DNA from: Lacticaseibacillus songhuajiangensis
GTDB taxonomy: Bacteria; Bacillota; Bacilli; Lactobacillales; Lactobacillaceae
Assembly (NCBI RefSeq): GCF_003946025.1
Contig: NZ_RHNR01000029.1
Span: 1-35,357, forward strand
Length of the DNA: 35,357 nt
Reading direction: 5' to 3'
A program made the translations under genes and the position numbers. Shown one piece after another: positions 18,205-25,232 of this stretch (positions within the stretch are counted from its first letter, which is position 1; the number at the start of each line of letters is the position of its first letter). Below the pieces are notes generated by a model. The model ran no database searches, was not told where the DNA came from, and worked only from the letters and a program-made list of their open reading frames with translations.

Positions 18205-19644
18205 TTACTTGTTAACCCGCTTGTTCAGCACTGAATGACGCATACCGTAGCCAAGGTAAATGATAATACCGATGACGAACCAAGCGCCGGAGTATAGCTT
18301 GGCTTGAATATCCAGACCCATGAACACAACCAAAGCACCCAAGAATGCCAGCGCTGGCAGAACTGGGTACAGCGGCATTTTGAACGCGGGATTGGCAATG
18401 TCCACGCCTTCACGAGGACGCAGGCGGTAAATTCCCAGTGACACGAACATGAACGCAATCAGTGTCCCTGCAGAAATCAACTGGCTCAAGAAACTGAACG
18501 GGAACACGGACCCGATGACAATGCCGATAACAGTCAACACGAGCAGCGCATTGTTTGGCAGTTTGTTCTTGTTCAACTTTCCCAGTGACTTCGGCAACAT
18601 GCCATCGCGGCCAAAACTGTACAGCAGGCGCGACCCGGCCATCATCATCCCGATGAGTGCGGTGAACATCCCCACAACCGCAACTGCTTCAATAATGGTT
18701 GCGGCCAGTGGGTGCCCGGCTGTCTGCAGTGCCCAACCAACTGGTGCGGCGTTCCCTGCGTATTTCTTGTAGTTGAACATCCCCACGAGAACGAGGGAAA
18801 CGGAAACAAACAAAATGACCGCAATAATGAGGGAGCCAATAATCCCGCGCGGCATGGTCCGTTCAGGATCTTTTGCTTCAGCAGAATTGGCTGCAATTGA
18901 GTCAAACCCAATGTAAGCCAGGAAAATGGTGGACACACCCGTGTAGACACCCTTCCAGCCGCCAAACTCACTGCCATCGGGCAACACCTTATGCGCGGGA
19001 ATGAACGGGATGTAGTTCTGAATGTGAATTGCAGTGGCCCCGATAGCGATGAAAGCCAGAATGGCGAGCACCTTGAGCACTACCAGAATCCGCTCCACGC
19101 GGGCAGCTTCCGACACACCACGCGACAGCAATGCACCAACCAGAATCATGACCACCACGGCAATAATGTCGACGATCCCGCCATTAGTTCCGAACGGGTT
19201 CGCCAATGCATTAGGAATCGACATGCCAAAAGTCGCCAGCAGGCCGCGGAAGTTTGCCGACAGCCCCGACGCGACGAAGGCCACCGCGATGAAGTACTCG
19301 GCGAGCAGTGCCCAACCGGCAATCCAGCCAAACACTTCTCCAAAGACCACGTTGATCCAGGAATAAGCCGAACCAGCAAAAGGCATGGCCGCAGCCATTT
19401 CGGCATAAGCAAAGGCGACTAGCCCCGCCACGATGGAGGCAAGCAGGCAGGATAACGCAACCGCCGGACCCGCATGATCCGCGGCGACAACCCCAGGTAG
19501 TGTGAAGATGGACGTCGACACGATGGTCCCGACCCCGAGGGCTAGGAAGTCCCGCACCTTCAGGACGCGGGGCAAGTGGGAATCCTTATCTTCGTACACA
19601 CTAGGGTCTTCCTTCAGCAGGATTCGCCGTAGAAATGAGCTCAT
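18205..19644 (-). CDS. Amino-acid permease, APC superfamily (YfnA / cationic amino-acid transporter group)
   Basis: 479 residues from the ATG at 19644, with GGAGG 9 nt upstream; an earlier in-frame ATG overlaps that ribosome site. There are about twelve or more hydrophobic segments. The helix-1 motif is GVGTIVSTSIFTLPG, the position where APC carriers grip the amino-acid backbone (GTGIF in many relatives, STSIF here). The next conserved block is AYAEMAAAMPFAGSAYSW, then FLAYIGFDSIAANSAEAKDPERTMPRGI. It is a proton-coupled uptake carrier. The substrate cannot be read from sequence. There is no intrinsic terminator of its own: the stop codon lies 1 nt from the terminal repeat of composite unit IV. 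A -10-like TATGAT lies about 40 nt upstream of the start. Confidence 0.9.
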   Translation of the reverse strand: MSSFLRRILLKEDPSVYEDKDSHLPRVLKVRDFLALGVGTIVSTSIFTLPGVVAADHAGPAVALSCLLASIVAGLVAFAYAEMAAAMPFAGSAYSWINVVFGEVFGWIAGWALLAEYFIAVAFVASGLSANFRGLLATFGMSIPNALANPFGTNGGIVDIIAVVVMILVGALLSRGVSEAARVERILVVLKVLAILAFIAIGATAIHIQNYIPFIPAHKVLPDGSEFGGWKGVYTGVSTIFLAYIGFDSIAANSAEAKDPERTMPRGIIGSLIIAVILFVSVSLVLVGMFNYKKYAGNAAPVGWALQTAGHPLAATIIEAVAVVGMFTALIGMMMAGSRLLYSFGRDGMLPKSLGKLNKNKLPNNALLVLTVIGIVIGSVFPFSFLSQLISAGTLIAFMFVSLGIYRLRPREGVDIANPAFKMPLYPVLPALAFLGALVVFMGLDIQAKLYSGAWFVIGIIIYLGYGMRHSVLNKRVNK

Positions 19645-19839
19645 TAACAATACCTCCATAAATTAAAAAATCATTCTTAATATCATAGCACAGGCGTTCC
19701 AAATTAGAAACGTATCAGATGCGACAGTGTGGCCTTAATAATTCATCACGATGAGTTTATGCATCCGCCACCATCTCGCCATAATGTGTCTTACGTCTTC
19801 TGGCCAGCAAAATCAAATTGAACTCAGATCAAATTTTGC

Positions 19840-19882
19840 ACAAAAAAAGAGCCTAACCCGGACGACCGGATTAGGTTCTTTA
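19840..19882 (-). terminator. Rho-independent terminator after the cold-shock gene
   Basis: On the minus strand AAAGAACCTAATCCGG pairs with CCGGGTTAGGCTCTTT around a short loop (GTCG-type), followed by a run of seven Ts in total. It begins about 10 nt after the csp stop codon. Confidence 0.9.
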
Positions 19883-19892
19883 ATCAAGGAAA

Positions 19893-20093
19893 TTAGTCCT
19901 TGTTAACGTTCACAGCCTGAGGGCCGCGGTCGCTGTTTTCTACGTCGAAGGTCACTGCCTGGCCTTCTTCAAGGGTCTTGTAGCCGTCGCCCTGAATAGC
20001 GGAGAAGTGAACGAATACGTCACTACCGTCTTCGCGAGTGATGAAGCCGTAACCCTTTTCTGCGTTAAACCATTTAACTGTACCGTGTTCCAT
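19893..20093 (-). CDS. Cold-shock protein (CspA family RNA chaperone)
   Basis: 66-residue single OB-fold protein binding single-stranded RNA and DNA. RNP1 (KGYGFITRE) and RNP2 (VFVHFSAI) are intact. The start [17 protein letters not shown] is standard. AAGGAGG precedes the ATG. It is transcribed alone from a strong promoter (20209-20237) with a leader of about 110 nt. In that leader a small hairpin, TGCGCC / GGTGCGCA, lies directly beside the ribosome site (about 20109-20124). Long structured leaders in csp genes commonly act as cold sensors, but that role is only inferred here. Confidence 0.96.
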   Translation of the reverse strand: MEHGTVKWFNAEKGYGFITREDGSDVFVHFSAIQGDGYKTLEEGQAVTFDVENSDRGPQAVNVNKD

Positions 20094-20208
20094 TATGAAA
20101 TTCCTCCTTGCGCACCAAGGCGCAGATTAAATTGCATTTCTTGTTTGGTGCAGAAGGAAGAAAGTCTGTAGAACTATCGAACCCTGACCATTCAAAAAGT
20201 ACAAGGTT

Positions 20209-20237
20209 ATCGTAACACGTGGTCCAAATCGGTGCAA
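20209..20237 (-). promoter_or_regulatory. Promoter of the cold-shock gene
   Basis: On the minus strand, -35 TTGCAC (20232-20237), 17-bp spacer, -10 TACGAT (20209-20214). The spacing is ideal, and it predicts a leader of about 110 nt before the csp start. Confidence 0.7.
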
Positions 20238-20261
20238 GCGAAAGCGGAACAATTAATTGAG

Positions 20262-20858
20262 TTAATTACGCCGCAGTCGCAAAAGTGCGCGCCCTAAGAT
20301 CGGAATGACCAGTCCACCGGCGATAGCTTCGGCGATGGCGTTGACCCCCAAAACGGCAATCATGACCCAGCCAAGATTCTGGCTACTTGCACCGTGTCCG
20401 ATTAGCGGAGCCGCCTTGCTGGCGTAGAACAACCAGGTGAACGCGATGACCAGCGCCGTGTTCGTCAGCGCCCCACAAATGCCGGCCAGCATCAAACGCA
20501 AGGTCTCGGGCACGCGCTTGCGTAAGCCGTTAGCAATCAAACCGGCAACGAAGCCAACCATCACCCGCGGCACAATGGCAATGATGGGGTTCCGGAACAG
20601 CAAAATGGTCATTGGATCACTCGGCACGGTCCACGCCATAACCAGACTGATAATGCCCCAGATGAGACCCATTGTCGCGCCGCTACGCGTTCCTAAAATC
20701 ACGGCGGCAATGATGACCGTCAGGTGCATGGTGGTGATGGCCACCCCACCGGTAATGCGAATGTAGCCAAACATCGGCACTAGCGCCTGGAGCAATAATA
20801 AAGCCGTGAGAATCCCCATGATGCTCACACGGTATGCCGCGCTTTTTTTGCGGTTCAT
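20262..20858 (-). CDS. ECF transporter substrate-binding (S) component
   Basis: 198 residues from the ATG at 20858, with GGGAG upstream. Six hydrophobic segments with the typical S-component layout: MGILTALLLLQALVPMFGYI, then HLTVIIAAVILGTRSGATMGLIWGIISLVMAW, and a C-terminal GVNAIAEAIAGGLVIPILGRALL. S components bind a vitamin and dock on a shared EcfA-A'-T module encoded elsewhere. The form resembles the ECF_trnsprt group that includes pantothenate-type carriers, but the ligand is not certain. It is a single gene with its own promoter. I saw no riboswitch in the short leader. Confidence 0.85.
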   Translation of the reverse strand: MNRKKSAAYRVSIMGILTALLLLQALVPMFGYIRITGGVAITTMHLTVIIAAVILGTRSGATMGLIWGIISLVMAWTVPSDPMTILLFRNPIIAIVPRVMVGFVAGLIANGLRKRVPETLRLMLAGICGALTNTALVIAFTWLFYASKAAPLIGHGASSQNLGWVMIAVLGVNAIAEAIAGGLVIPILGRALLRLRRN

Positions 20859-20890
20859 CTGCCAATCTCCCGTCCAAATATTTTGACTTG

Positions 20891-20919
20891 ATGATACCAA
20901 AGTCACTTACAAATGCCAA
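20891..20919 (-). promoter_or_regulatory. Promoter of the ECF S-component gene
   Basis: On the minus strand, -35 TTGGCA (20914-20919), 17-bp spacer, -10 TATCAT (20891-20896), about 30 nt upstream of the start codon. The short leader leaves no room for a riboswitch. Confidence 0.7.
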
Positions 20920-20961
20920 GTTACGCATCAATTTCTTTAAATAATTACAAAAACGCCAAAA

Positions 20962-20990
20962 CAAAAGCCCTTCAACCAAGGTTGAAGAGC
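20962..20990 (-). terminator. Rho-independent terminator after tRNA-Leu
   Basis: On the minus strand GCTCTTCAACC pairs with GGTTGAAGGGC around a 2-nt TT centre, followed by TTTTG. It begins about 8 nt after the tRNA 3' end. Confidence 0.88.
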
Positions 20991-20998
20991 TGCTGTAA

Positions 20999-21084
20999 TG
21001 CGGGTGAAAGGACTTGAACCTTCACGGCCGTAATTGGCCACAAGATCCTTAATCTTGCGCGTCTACCAGTTCCGCCACACCCGC
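20999..21084 (-). tRNA. tRNA-Leu (anticodon AAG)
   Basis: 86-nt type II tRNA. Acceptor stem GCGGGTG / CACCCGC with discriminator A; D arm with GGTAGAC; a long variable arm (TGGCCAATTACGGCCG) typical of Leu; T arm with GTTCAAGTC. The anticodon stem CAAGA / TCTTG encloses the loop TTAAGGA, which gives T33, A34-A35-G36 and G37. This reads as anticodon AAG, decoding CUN leucine codons after conversion of A34 to inosine. No 3' CCA is encoded. It has its own promoter (21118-21146) and terminator, so it is a single-tRNA transcript. Confidence 0.93.
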
Positions 21085-21117
21085 ATTCCGGTAGGTTGTG
21101 CCTCAAGCACAAGAAAT

Positions 21118-21146
21118 ATAATACGTGACAAACAGCACAATGTCAA
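21118..21146 (-). promoter_or_regulatory. Promoter of tRNA-Leu
   Basis: On the minus strand, -35 TTGACA (21141-21146) is consensus, with a 17-bp spacer and -10 TATTAT (21118-21123), ending about 33 bp before the tRNA 5' end. The near-consensus form fits a strongly expressed stable RNA. Confidence 0.85.
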
Positions 21147-21197
21147 ACACTTTCGGCCAATTTTCAGCCCGCTTTTTGCGAGTGACCCCAGTCGTCC

Positions 21198-21659
21198 TTA
21201 CGCACTGCGCTTTTCACCAACCAGGCGGAAGCGGCCACCGCAACGCGCACAGACATAGCGACGGGTGTTAAAGCGGCGTTTGCGCAGCATCTGCTGCCCA
21301 CAGTTGCGGCAGACATATACCCAGTAGTGCTGGCCATTCGGCTGCTGGATACGCGGCGCGTAGTGCGAGCCGCCGACCTGCGCCAGCAAGGCCTTGAAGT
21401 CAGGGTCACTGTGCTTATAGCCGCGCCCCTGCGTGTACAGGTGGTAATGGCATAGCTCGTGCTTGATAATGCCCGCACGCGTTTGCGCATCCACCTGGGC
21501 AAACATGCGCGGATTGTAGTCGATGTTATGCGTCTTCAAGTTGAAGCGCCCGCCCGTGGTCCGCAACCGCTTGTTGAAGAACGCCTTGTCTGTGAACGGC
21601 CGGTGAAAAAACGCACGACTAATGCGCACCGTCTCTGCCTGCACTTCTGCGTCTGTCAT
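21198..21659 (-). CDS. SprT-like zinc metalloprotein
   Basis: 153 residues from the ATG at 21659, with AAAGGTGG 8 nt upstream; earlier ATGs are too close to this site or lack one. The zinc-binding HELCHYH motif (HExxH) lies in the N-terminal SprT domain. A C-terminal zinc ribbon has two Cys-x-x-Cys pairs (CRNCGQQ and CARCGGR). Family members are called SprT-like; in Bacillus the homologue is YdcK-like and its function is unknown. Relatives in eukaryotes (Spartan) are DNA-protein crosslink proteases, but that role is not established for the bacterial form. A -10-like TATAAT lies at 21690-21695. Confidence 0.85.
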   Translation of the reverse strand: MTDAEVQAETVRISRAFFHRPFTDKAFFNKRLRTTGGRFNLKTHNIDYNPRMFAQVDAQTRAGIIKHELCHYHLYTQGRGYKHSDPDFKALLAQVGGSHYAPRIQQPNGQHYWVYVCRNCGQQMLRKRRFNTRRYVCARCGGRFRLVGEKRSA

Positions 21660-21750
21660 GCTCATGTCCACCTTTCGCATAATGCGCCCATTATAACGCA
21701 AAGCAGCCACAATCGACTAATTGCTAAGAACGCGTCCTTAGCGGGCAAAA

Positions 21751-21782
21751 GAAAAAGCATCCTAGTCAGATTGGCTAGGACA
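21751..21782 (-). terminator. Rho-independent terminator of the trpX-trpY-trpZ-like operon
   Basis: On the minus strand GTCCTAG / CTAGGAT encloses a loop of about 9 nt, followed by GCTTTTTCTTTT. It begins about 30 nt after the ATPase stop codon. Confidence 0.8.
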
Positions 21783-21810
21783 CCTTCATTTGTTGCGCGA
21801 ACTGCAACCG

Positions 21811-22569
21811 CTATGCAAAATACTTCAGCAAATCCGCCTGATTGAGCTTGGCTTTGTCTTCAGCGCTGTAGTCCGCAACGATGTGCCCCGCATCCACAAC
21901 GATGAGCCGGTTGCCGTACTTAATGGCGTCATCCATCTGGTGCGTGATCATCATGCAGGTCAGGTCATTTTCGCGGACAATTTTGTCCGTTAATTCCATA
22001 ATGGCCTTACTGGTGTGTGGATCAAGTGCCGCGGTGTGCTCATCGAGCATCAGTAGGTCGGGTTTTTGCATCGTTGCCATCAGCAAGCTCAGCGCCTGCC
22101 GCTGGCCACCAGAGAGCTCCTCAGTGGGCTTGTCGAGTGCCTGGTCGATGCCGTTCGGCGTCTGCTTGCTAATGCGCAGGAACTCGGCCTGTTTCTGCTT
22201 AAGTGCCCGGGAACGCAAGCCAAGGCGTTTGCCGCGATGCATGGCCAGTGCGAGGTTCTCGCTGACGGTCATCCGGGGCGCAGTGCCCATTTTGGGGTCT
22301 TGGAAGACACGAGCAATGTGCCGGGCGCGTTTTTCAGGGGAGTCCTTTTCCACCCGTTCACCAGCCAGCTCAATGGTGCCGCTAGTCGCCAGCAAGTCGC
22401 CACAAATCGTGTTGAACAAGGTGGATTTCCCGGCCCCGTTAGTCCCAATAATCGTGACAAAGTCGCCCTTGTTCACGGTCAGGTTAATGCCGCTGAGCAG
22501 GTTCTTCACGTCACTACCCGCCATCACGTTGACAGCAATATCCGTTAATTGCAGCTGTACGTCACTCAT
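21811..22569 (-). CDS. ABC transporter ATP-binding protein, predicted tryptophan importer (TrpZ-like)
   Basis: 252-residue ABC ATPase that powers uptake with the permease and binding protein upstream. Walker A is GTNGAGKST, the signature LSGGQRQAL, and Walker B LLMLDEHTAALD (His after Glu instead of the usual Pro), followed by an H-loop MITHQMDDA. It overlaps the permease gene by 8 nt. The set binding protein-permease-ATPase matches the trpXYZ type predicted for tryptophan in Firmicutes. Tryptophan specificity is supported here by the Trp leader peptide at 24650-24700. Confidence 0.85.
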   Translation of the reverse strand: MSDVQLQLTDIAVNVMAGSDVKNLLSGINLTVNKGDFVTIIGTNGAGKSTLFNTICGDLLATSGTIELAGERVEKDSPEKRARHIARVFQDPKMGTAPRMTVSENLALAMHRGKRLGLRSRALKQKQAEFLRISKQTPNGIDQALDKPTEELSGGQRQALSLLMATMQKPDLLMLDEHTAALDPHTSKAIMELTDKIVRENDLTCMMITHQMDDAIKYGNRLIVVDAGHIVADYSAEDKAKLNQADLLKYFA

Positions 22570-23461
22570 CCATCTTCACCCCATTCTTCAATGCCTTGCG
22601 CAGGTGCAGGCGCTCGTCAATCTGTGGCACGATGATGGCCAAGGCGAGCACAATCGCGGAAATCAGCTTCAAGTCGTCCGCGTTGAAGCCTAGCTTAAGC
22701 ACAATCAGGATCACGAAGCGGTAGATGATGCTCCCGAGGACAACGGCGACCAGCCGCTGGCTGAGCGTCAAATTACCAAAGATAACTTCCCCAATAATGA
22801 TGGAAGCCAGACCAATGACAATGACCCCAGTCCCCATTGAGACGTCCGCGTAGCCGTTGTTCTGCGCAATCAGGCCACCAGACAAGCCGATAAGCCCGTT
22901 ACCGACAACTAACCCGAGCACCTGCATTGAGTCGGGATTAATCCCGAGACTACGCGCCATCACCCGGTTGTCACCGGCAGCGATAAAGCCCTGGCCAATT
23001 TCGGTGTTCAGGAACAAGATGAGCAGTACCACCACGATGACGGTCACAATCACCCCCACAACCACGCTAGAGGTGAACATGCTCATCCCGCCGAGCAGCT
23101 TACTGGTGAACAAGTTAGCCTGATTGAGCAGCGACAGATTCGCCCGCCCCATCACCCGCAGGTTAATGGAGTACAGCCCGGTCATAGTCAAAATACCGGC
23201 AATAAGCAACGGCATGTGACCCTTCGTGGCGAGCAGGCCGGTGCACAATCCGGCGAGCATCCCCGCAACCATCGCCAGTAGCGTCGCGATAATCGGTGAC
23301 ACCCCATGAGTAATGGCGGAAACCGCAACAGCGGCACCGAAGGGAAAAGTCCCTTCAACCGTCATGTCGGGAAAATCAAGAATACGAAATGTGATAAAGA
23401 GGCCAATCCCGAGCACCCCGTAAAGAAGGCCCTGGCCAACTGCCGAAATCCATAAGTTCAT
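22562..23461 (-). CDS. ABC transporter permease, predicted tryptophan importer (TrpY-like)
   Basis: 299-residue membrane permease of the branched-chain amino-acid type (BPD_transp_2 family) with about eight to nine hydrophobic segments. The N-terminus GLLYGVLGIGLFITFRILDFPDMTVEGTFPFGAAV is diagnostic for this group. The start ATG overlaps the upstream stop codon by one base (TAATG), and the 3' end overlaps the ATPase by 8 nt, so all three genes are translationally linked. The substrate is inferred from the operon. Confidence 0.87.
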   Translation of the reverse strand: MNLWISAVGQGLLYGVLGIGLFITFRILDFPDMTVEGTFPFGAAVAVSAITHGVSPIIATLLAMVAGMLAGLCTGLLATKGHMPLLIAGILTMTGLYSINLRVMGRANLSLLNQANLFTSKLLGGMSMFTSSVVVGVIVTVIVVVLLILFLNTEIGQGFIAAGDNRVMARSLGINPDSMQVLGLVVGNGLIGLSGGLIAQNNGYADVSMGTGVIVIGLASIIIGEVIFGNLTLSQRLVAVVLGSIIYRFVILIVLKLGFNADDLKLISAIVLALAIIVPQIDERLHLRKALKNGVKMDE

Positions 23462-24462
23462 TACTTAATGACCTCCCCTGACTTCTTGGCCTTGGCAAGC
23501 AAGTCTGCCGGAATCGTGATGCCGAGTTTTGCCGCCACCTTGGTGTTGATGACCAGGTTACCCTTGGTCATGAACTTGACTGGTGTTGTGGCTGGCTTGC
23601 TCTTGCCGGATAGAATGTTGGCAACCATCTTCCCGGTTTCAACCCCGAGCTGGTACTGATCGAGCCCAACGGTTGCGAGACCGCCCTGCTTCACCATCGT
23701 GTCTACGGTTGGGAAGATTGGAATCTTCTTGCTGTTCGCCACGCTGGCAAGTGTTGGCATGGCGCTGGCAATGGTGTTGTCCGTTGGGACAAAGATGGCA
23801 TCAACGTCAGTCACCATCTGGCCGGCAACTTGGTTAATATCGTTGGTGGAAGAAATGGAGTACTTCTTCAGGGTGAAACCGTACTTAGCGACCTTGGCCG
23901 CCACCATCTTCACCTGAGTCTGGGCGGAATCATCAGAGCTAGTGGAGATGATGCCGAGCGTCTTCGCCTTTGGCATCAGGGTCCGAATGAGCTTTAGCTG
24001 GGCATCAATTGGGGCCTGGTCGGAAACCCCGGTGATGTTGGCACCTGGCTTGGTGGTGCTCTTCACGAGCTTGGCCGCAACTGGGTCCGTGATAGCCCCC
24101 ATCACGATGGGAATTTTGCTGGAGGCGTTGGCGAGCGCCTGAGCGGAAGGCGTTGCAATCCCGACCATGGCATCCGCATCTTCGTTAGCGAAGCGTTCGG
24201 ACATGGACTTCAGATTGCTCTGGTCGCCCTGCGCGTTCTGAAAATCAATTTTGAGGTTCTTACCAACCGTGTAACCCTCATCCTTGAGCCCGGCCACAAT
24301 TCCCTTGTGGATGGCGTCTAGTGCGGGGTGGCTCATCAACTGCAAAATTCCCACGGTTTGCACTTTCTGTTTCTTCGGGGCACTAGATTTGTGGGTGGAA
24401 ATGCCAATCCCGACGGCGACAACCGCAACCAGTGCGATGATAAATGCGAGCATCTTCTTCAT
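23461..24462 (-). CDS. ABC transporter substrate-binding protein, predicted tryptophan importer (TrpX-like)
   Basis: 333 residues from the ATG at 24462, with AGGAGG 8 nt upstream. It is a type I periplasmic-binding fold of the ABC_sub_bind group (QTVGILQLMSHPALDAIHKGIVAGLKDEGY at about 38-67; SERFANEDADAMVGIATPSAQALAN; a C-terminal LGITIPADLLAKA). The N-terminal hydrophobic segment (KKMLAFIIALVAVVAVGIGIS) has no lipobox cysteine, unlike most Gram-positive binding proteins, so it is probably held by an uncleaved membrane anchor or secreted. It is the first full gene after the Trp leader and attenuator. Confidence 0.87.
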   Translation of the reverse strand: MKKMLAFIIALVAVVAVGIGISTHKSSAPKKQKVQTVGILQLMSHPALDAIHKGIVAGLKDEGYTVGKNLKIDFQNAQGDQSNLKSMSERFANEDADAMVGIATPSAQALANASSKIPIVMGAITDPVAAKLVKSTTKPGANITGVSDQAPIDAQLKLIRTLMPKAKTLGIISTSSDDSAQTQVKMVAAKVAKYGFTLKKYSISSTNDINQVAGQMVTDVDAIFVPTDNTIASAMPTLASVANSKKIPIFPTVDTMVKQGGLATVGLDQYQLGVETGKMVANILSGKSKPATTPVKFMTKGNLVINTKVAAKLGITIPADLLAKAKKSGEVIK

Positions 24463-24500
24463 AATTAACTTCCTCCTAGAACGAGTGAATGTGGTGACAA

Positions 24501-24538
24501 AACAAAAGGACCCCGCGCCAGATTTAGGTGCGGAGTCC
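24501..24538 (-). terminator. Attenuator terminator in the Trp leader
   Basis: On the minus strand GGACTCCGCACC pairs with GGCGCGGGGTCC around TAAATCT, followed by TTTTGTTTT. It lies between the Trp leader peptide and the binding-protein gene. Two alternative pairings compete with its 5' arm: GCGGAGT (24551-24557 region) with ACTCCGC, and TTTAGGTG (leader stop region, 24647-24654) with CACCTAAA (24523-24530). Confidence 0.88.
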
Positions 24539-24550
24539 AATCCATTCATT

Positions 24551-24587
24551 ACTCCGCATAGCCAATCCCAATAGGATGCCTATGCGG
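24551..24587 (-). promoter_or_regulatory. Anti-antiterminator hairpin of the Trp attenuator
   Basis: On the minus strand CCGCATAGGC pairs with GCTATGCGG (24553-24587). Its 3' strand also contains GCGGAGT, which can pair with the ACTCCGC in the terminator (24530-24536). The two folds exclude each other, as expected for a regulated leader. Confidence 0.7.
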
Positions 24588-24649
24588 TCATTTAAGAAAA
24601 CCAACATAGACACAATCTGCGCGTCTGGCAGATTGCGTCCGCAACCCAC

Positions 24650-24700
24650 CTAAAGTTGGCTTTGCCACCATCCCTTAAGTTGTGCAAGTTGCTTGTTCAT
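24650..24700 (-). CDS. Trp leader peptide (16 residues) of the trpXYZ-like operon
   Basis: MNKQLAQLKGWWQSQL, with two adjacent Trp codons (TGG TGG) followed by four sense codons and TAG. The ribosome site GAGGAGG is 8 nt upstream of the ATG. It lies about 26 nt after a consensus promoter and is followed by alternative hairpins and an intrinsic terminator. This is the layout of ribosome-mediated attenuation: stalling at Trp codons when charged tRNA-Trp is scarce should favour read-through. The stop-codon region TTTAGGTG is complementary to the terminator 5' arm. Firmicute Trp genes are more often controlled by T-boxes or TRAP; no T-box is seen here. Confidence 0.85.
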   Translation of the reverse strand: MNKQLAQLKGWWQSQL

Positions 24701-24733
24701 GTCGGTTTCCTCCTCGTCTAATATGATGCTAAT

Positions 24734-24763
24734 AGTATACGCATAAATACGCAGAACTGTCAA
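24734..24763 (-). promoter_or_regulatory. Promoter of the Trp leader and trpXYZ-like operon
   Basis: On the minus strand, -35 TTGACA (24758-24763, consensus), 18-bp spacer, -10 TATACT (24734-24739). The -35 begins 2 bp after the upstream gene's stop codon. The predicted start of transcription is about 24727. Confidence 0.85.
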
Positions 24764-24765
24764 TA

Positions 24766-25200
24766 CTAGGCGAGCATCTGAATTTTGGTCAGGTACTTGG
24801 TAATCTTCTCGGTCTCTTCGTCTTGCTGCTTCTCGGCAGCATCGAAGGCGGGTACGTCAATTTGCTTCGCGTCGCCAAGGCTGGCGGTCATCGCGTTGCA
24901 ACCATCAACGAAGGCGGCAAAAGCCTTCGTGAGCATTTTGTGGTTCCCGATGAAGCGGGCAGGTGCGCTGGCACCCTCAAACTTCTTGAGCAGTTCACCA
25001 TATTCGGCACTACCGTCAGTAAAGTCCTTGCGGATCTTGGCGTAGCGGTCGTCATCAACTGCGCTCAGTTTGTCGTCGTCAATTGCCTTGCGCAATTCCT
25101 CAAATTCAGGACTGAGCCAGTCCTGAATTTCTTCCACACGGCCCATTACTGAGTCAATTAGGCGCCCGTAGGCAACCATTTTCTGCTGATTCTTATTCAT
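24766..25200 (-). CDS. Conserved-looking small helical protein of unknown function
   Basis: 144 residues, with GAGGTG upstream of the ATG. I do not recognise the family. The sequence is charged and looks all-helical (MNKNQQKMVAYGRLIDSVMGRVEEIQDWL; FEELRKAIDDDKL; a C-terminal KQQDEETEKITKYLTKIQML), without signal peptide, membrane segment or cysteine clusters (one Cys). Its stop is followed at once by the Trp promoter, and it lies 32 nt downstream of the P-type ATPase gene with no terminator between. It may therefore be co-transcribed with the ATPase and share manganese-riboswitch control. Confidence 0.75.
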   Translation of the reverse strand: MNKNQQKMVAYGRLIDSVMGRVEEIQDWLSPEFEELRKAIDDDKLSAVDDDRYAKIRKDFTDGSAEYGELLKKFEGASAPARFIGNHKMLTKAFAAFVDGCNAMTASLGDAKQIDVPAFDAAEKQQDEETEKITKYLTKIQMLA

Positions 25201-25232
25201 GAATTTTTCACCTCAGTTGTGATTGTACCTGT

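Noticed and set aside
24501..24763. A T-box riboswitch upstream of the trpXYZ-like operon.
   Set aside because: No T-box consensus (AGGGTGGNACCGCG) or specifier stem was found; the leader peptide explains the Trp signal better.
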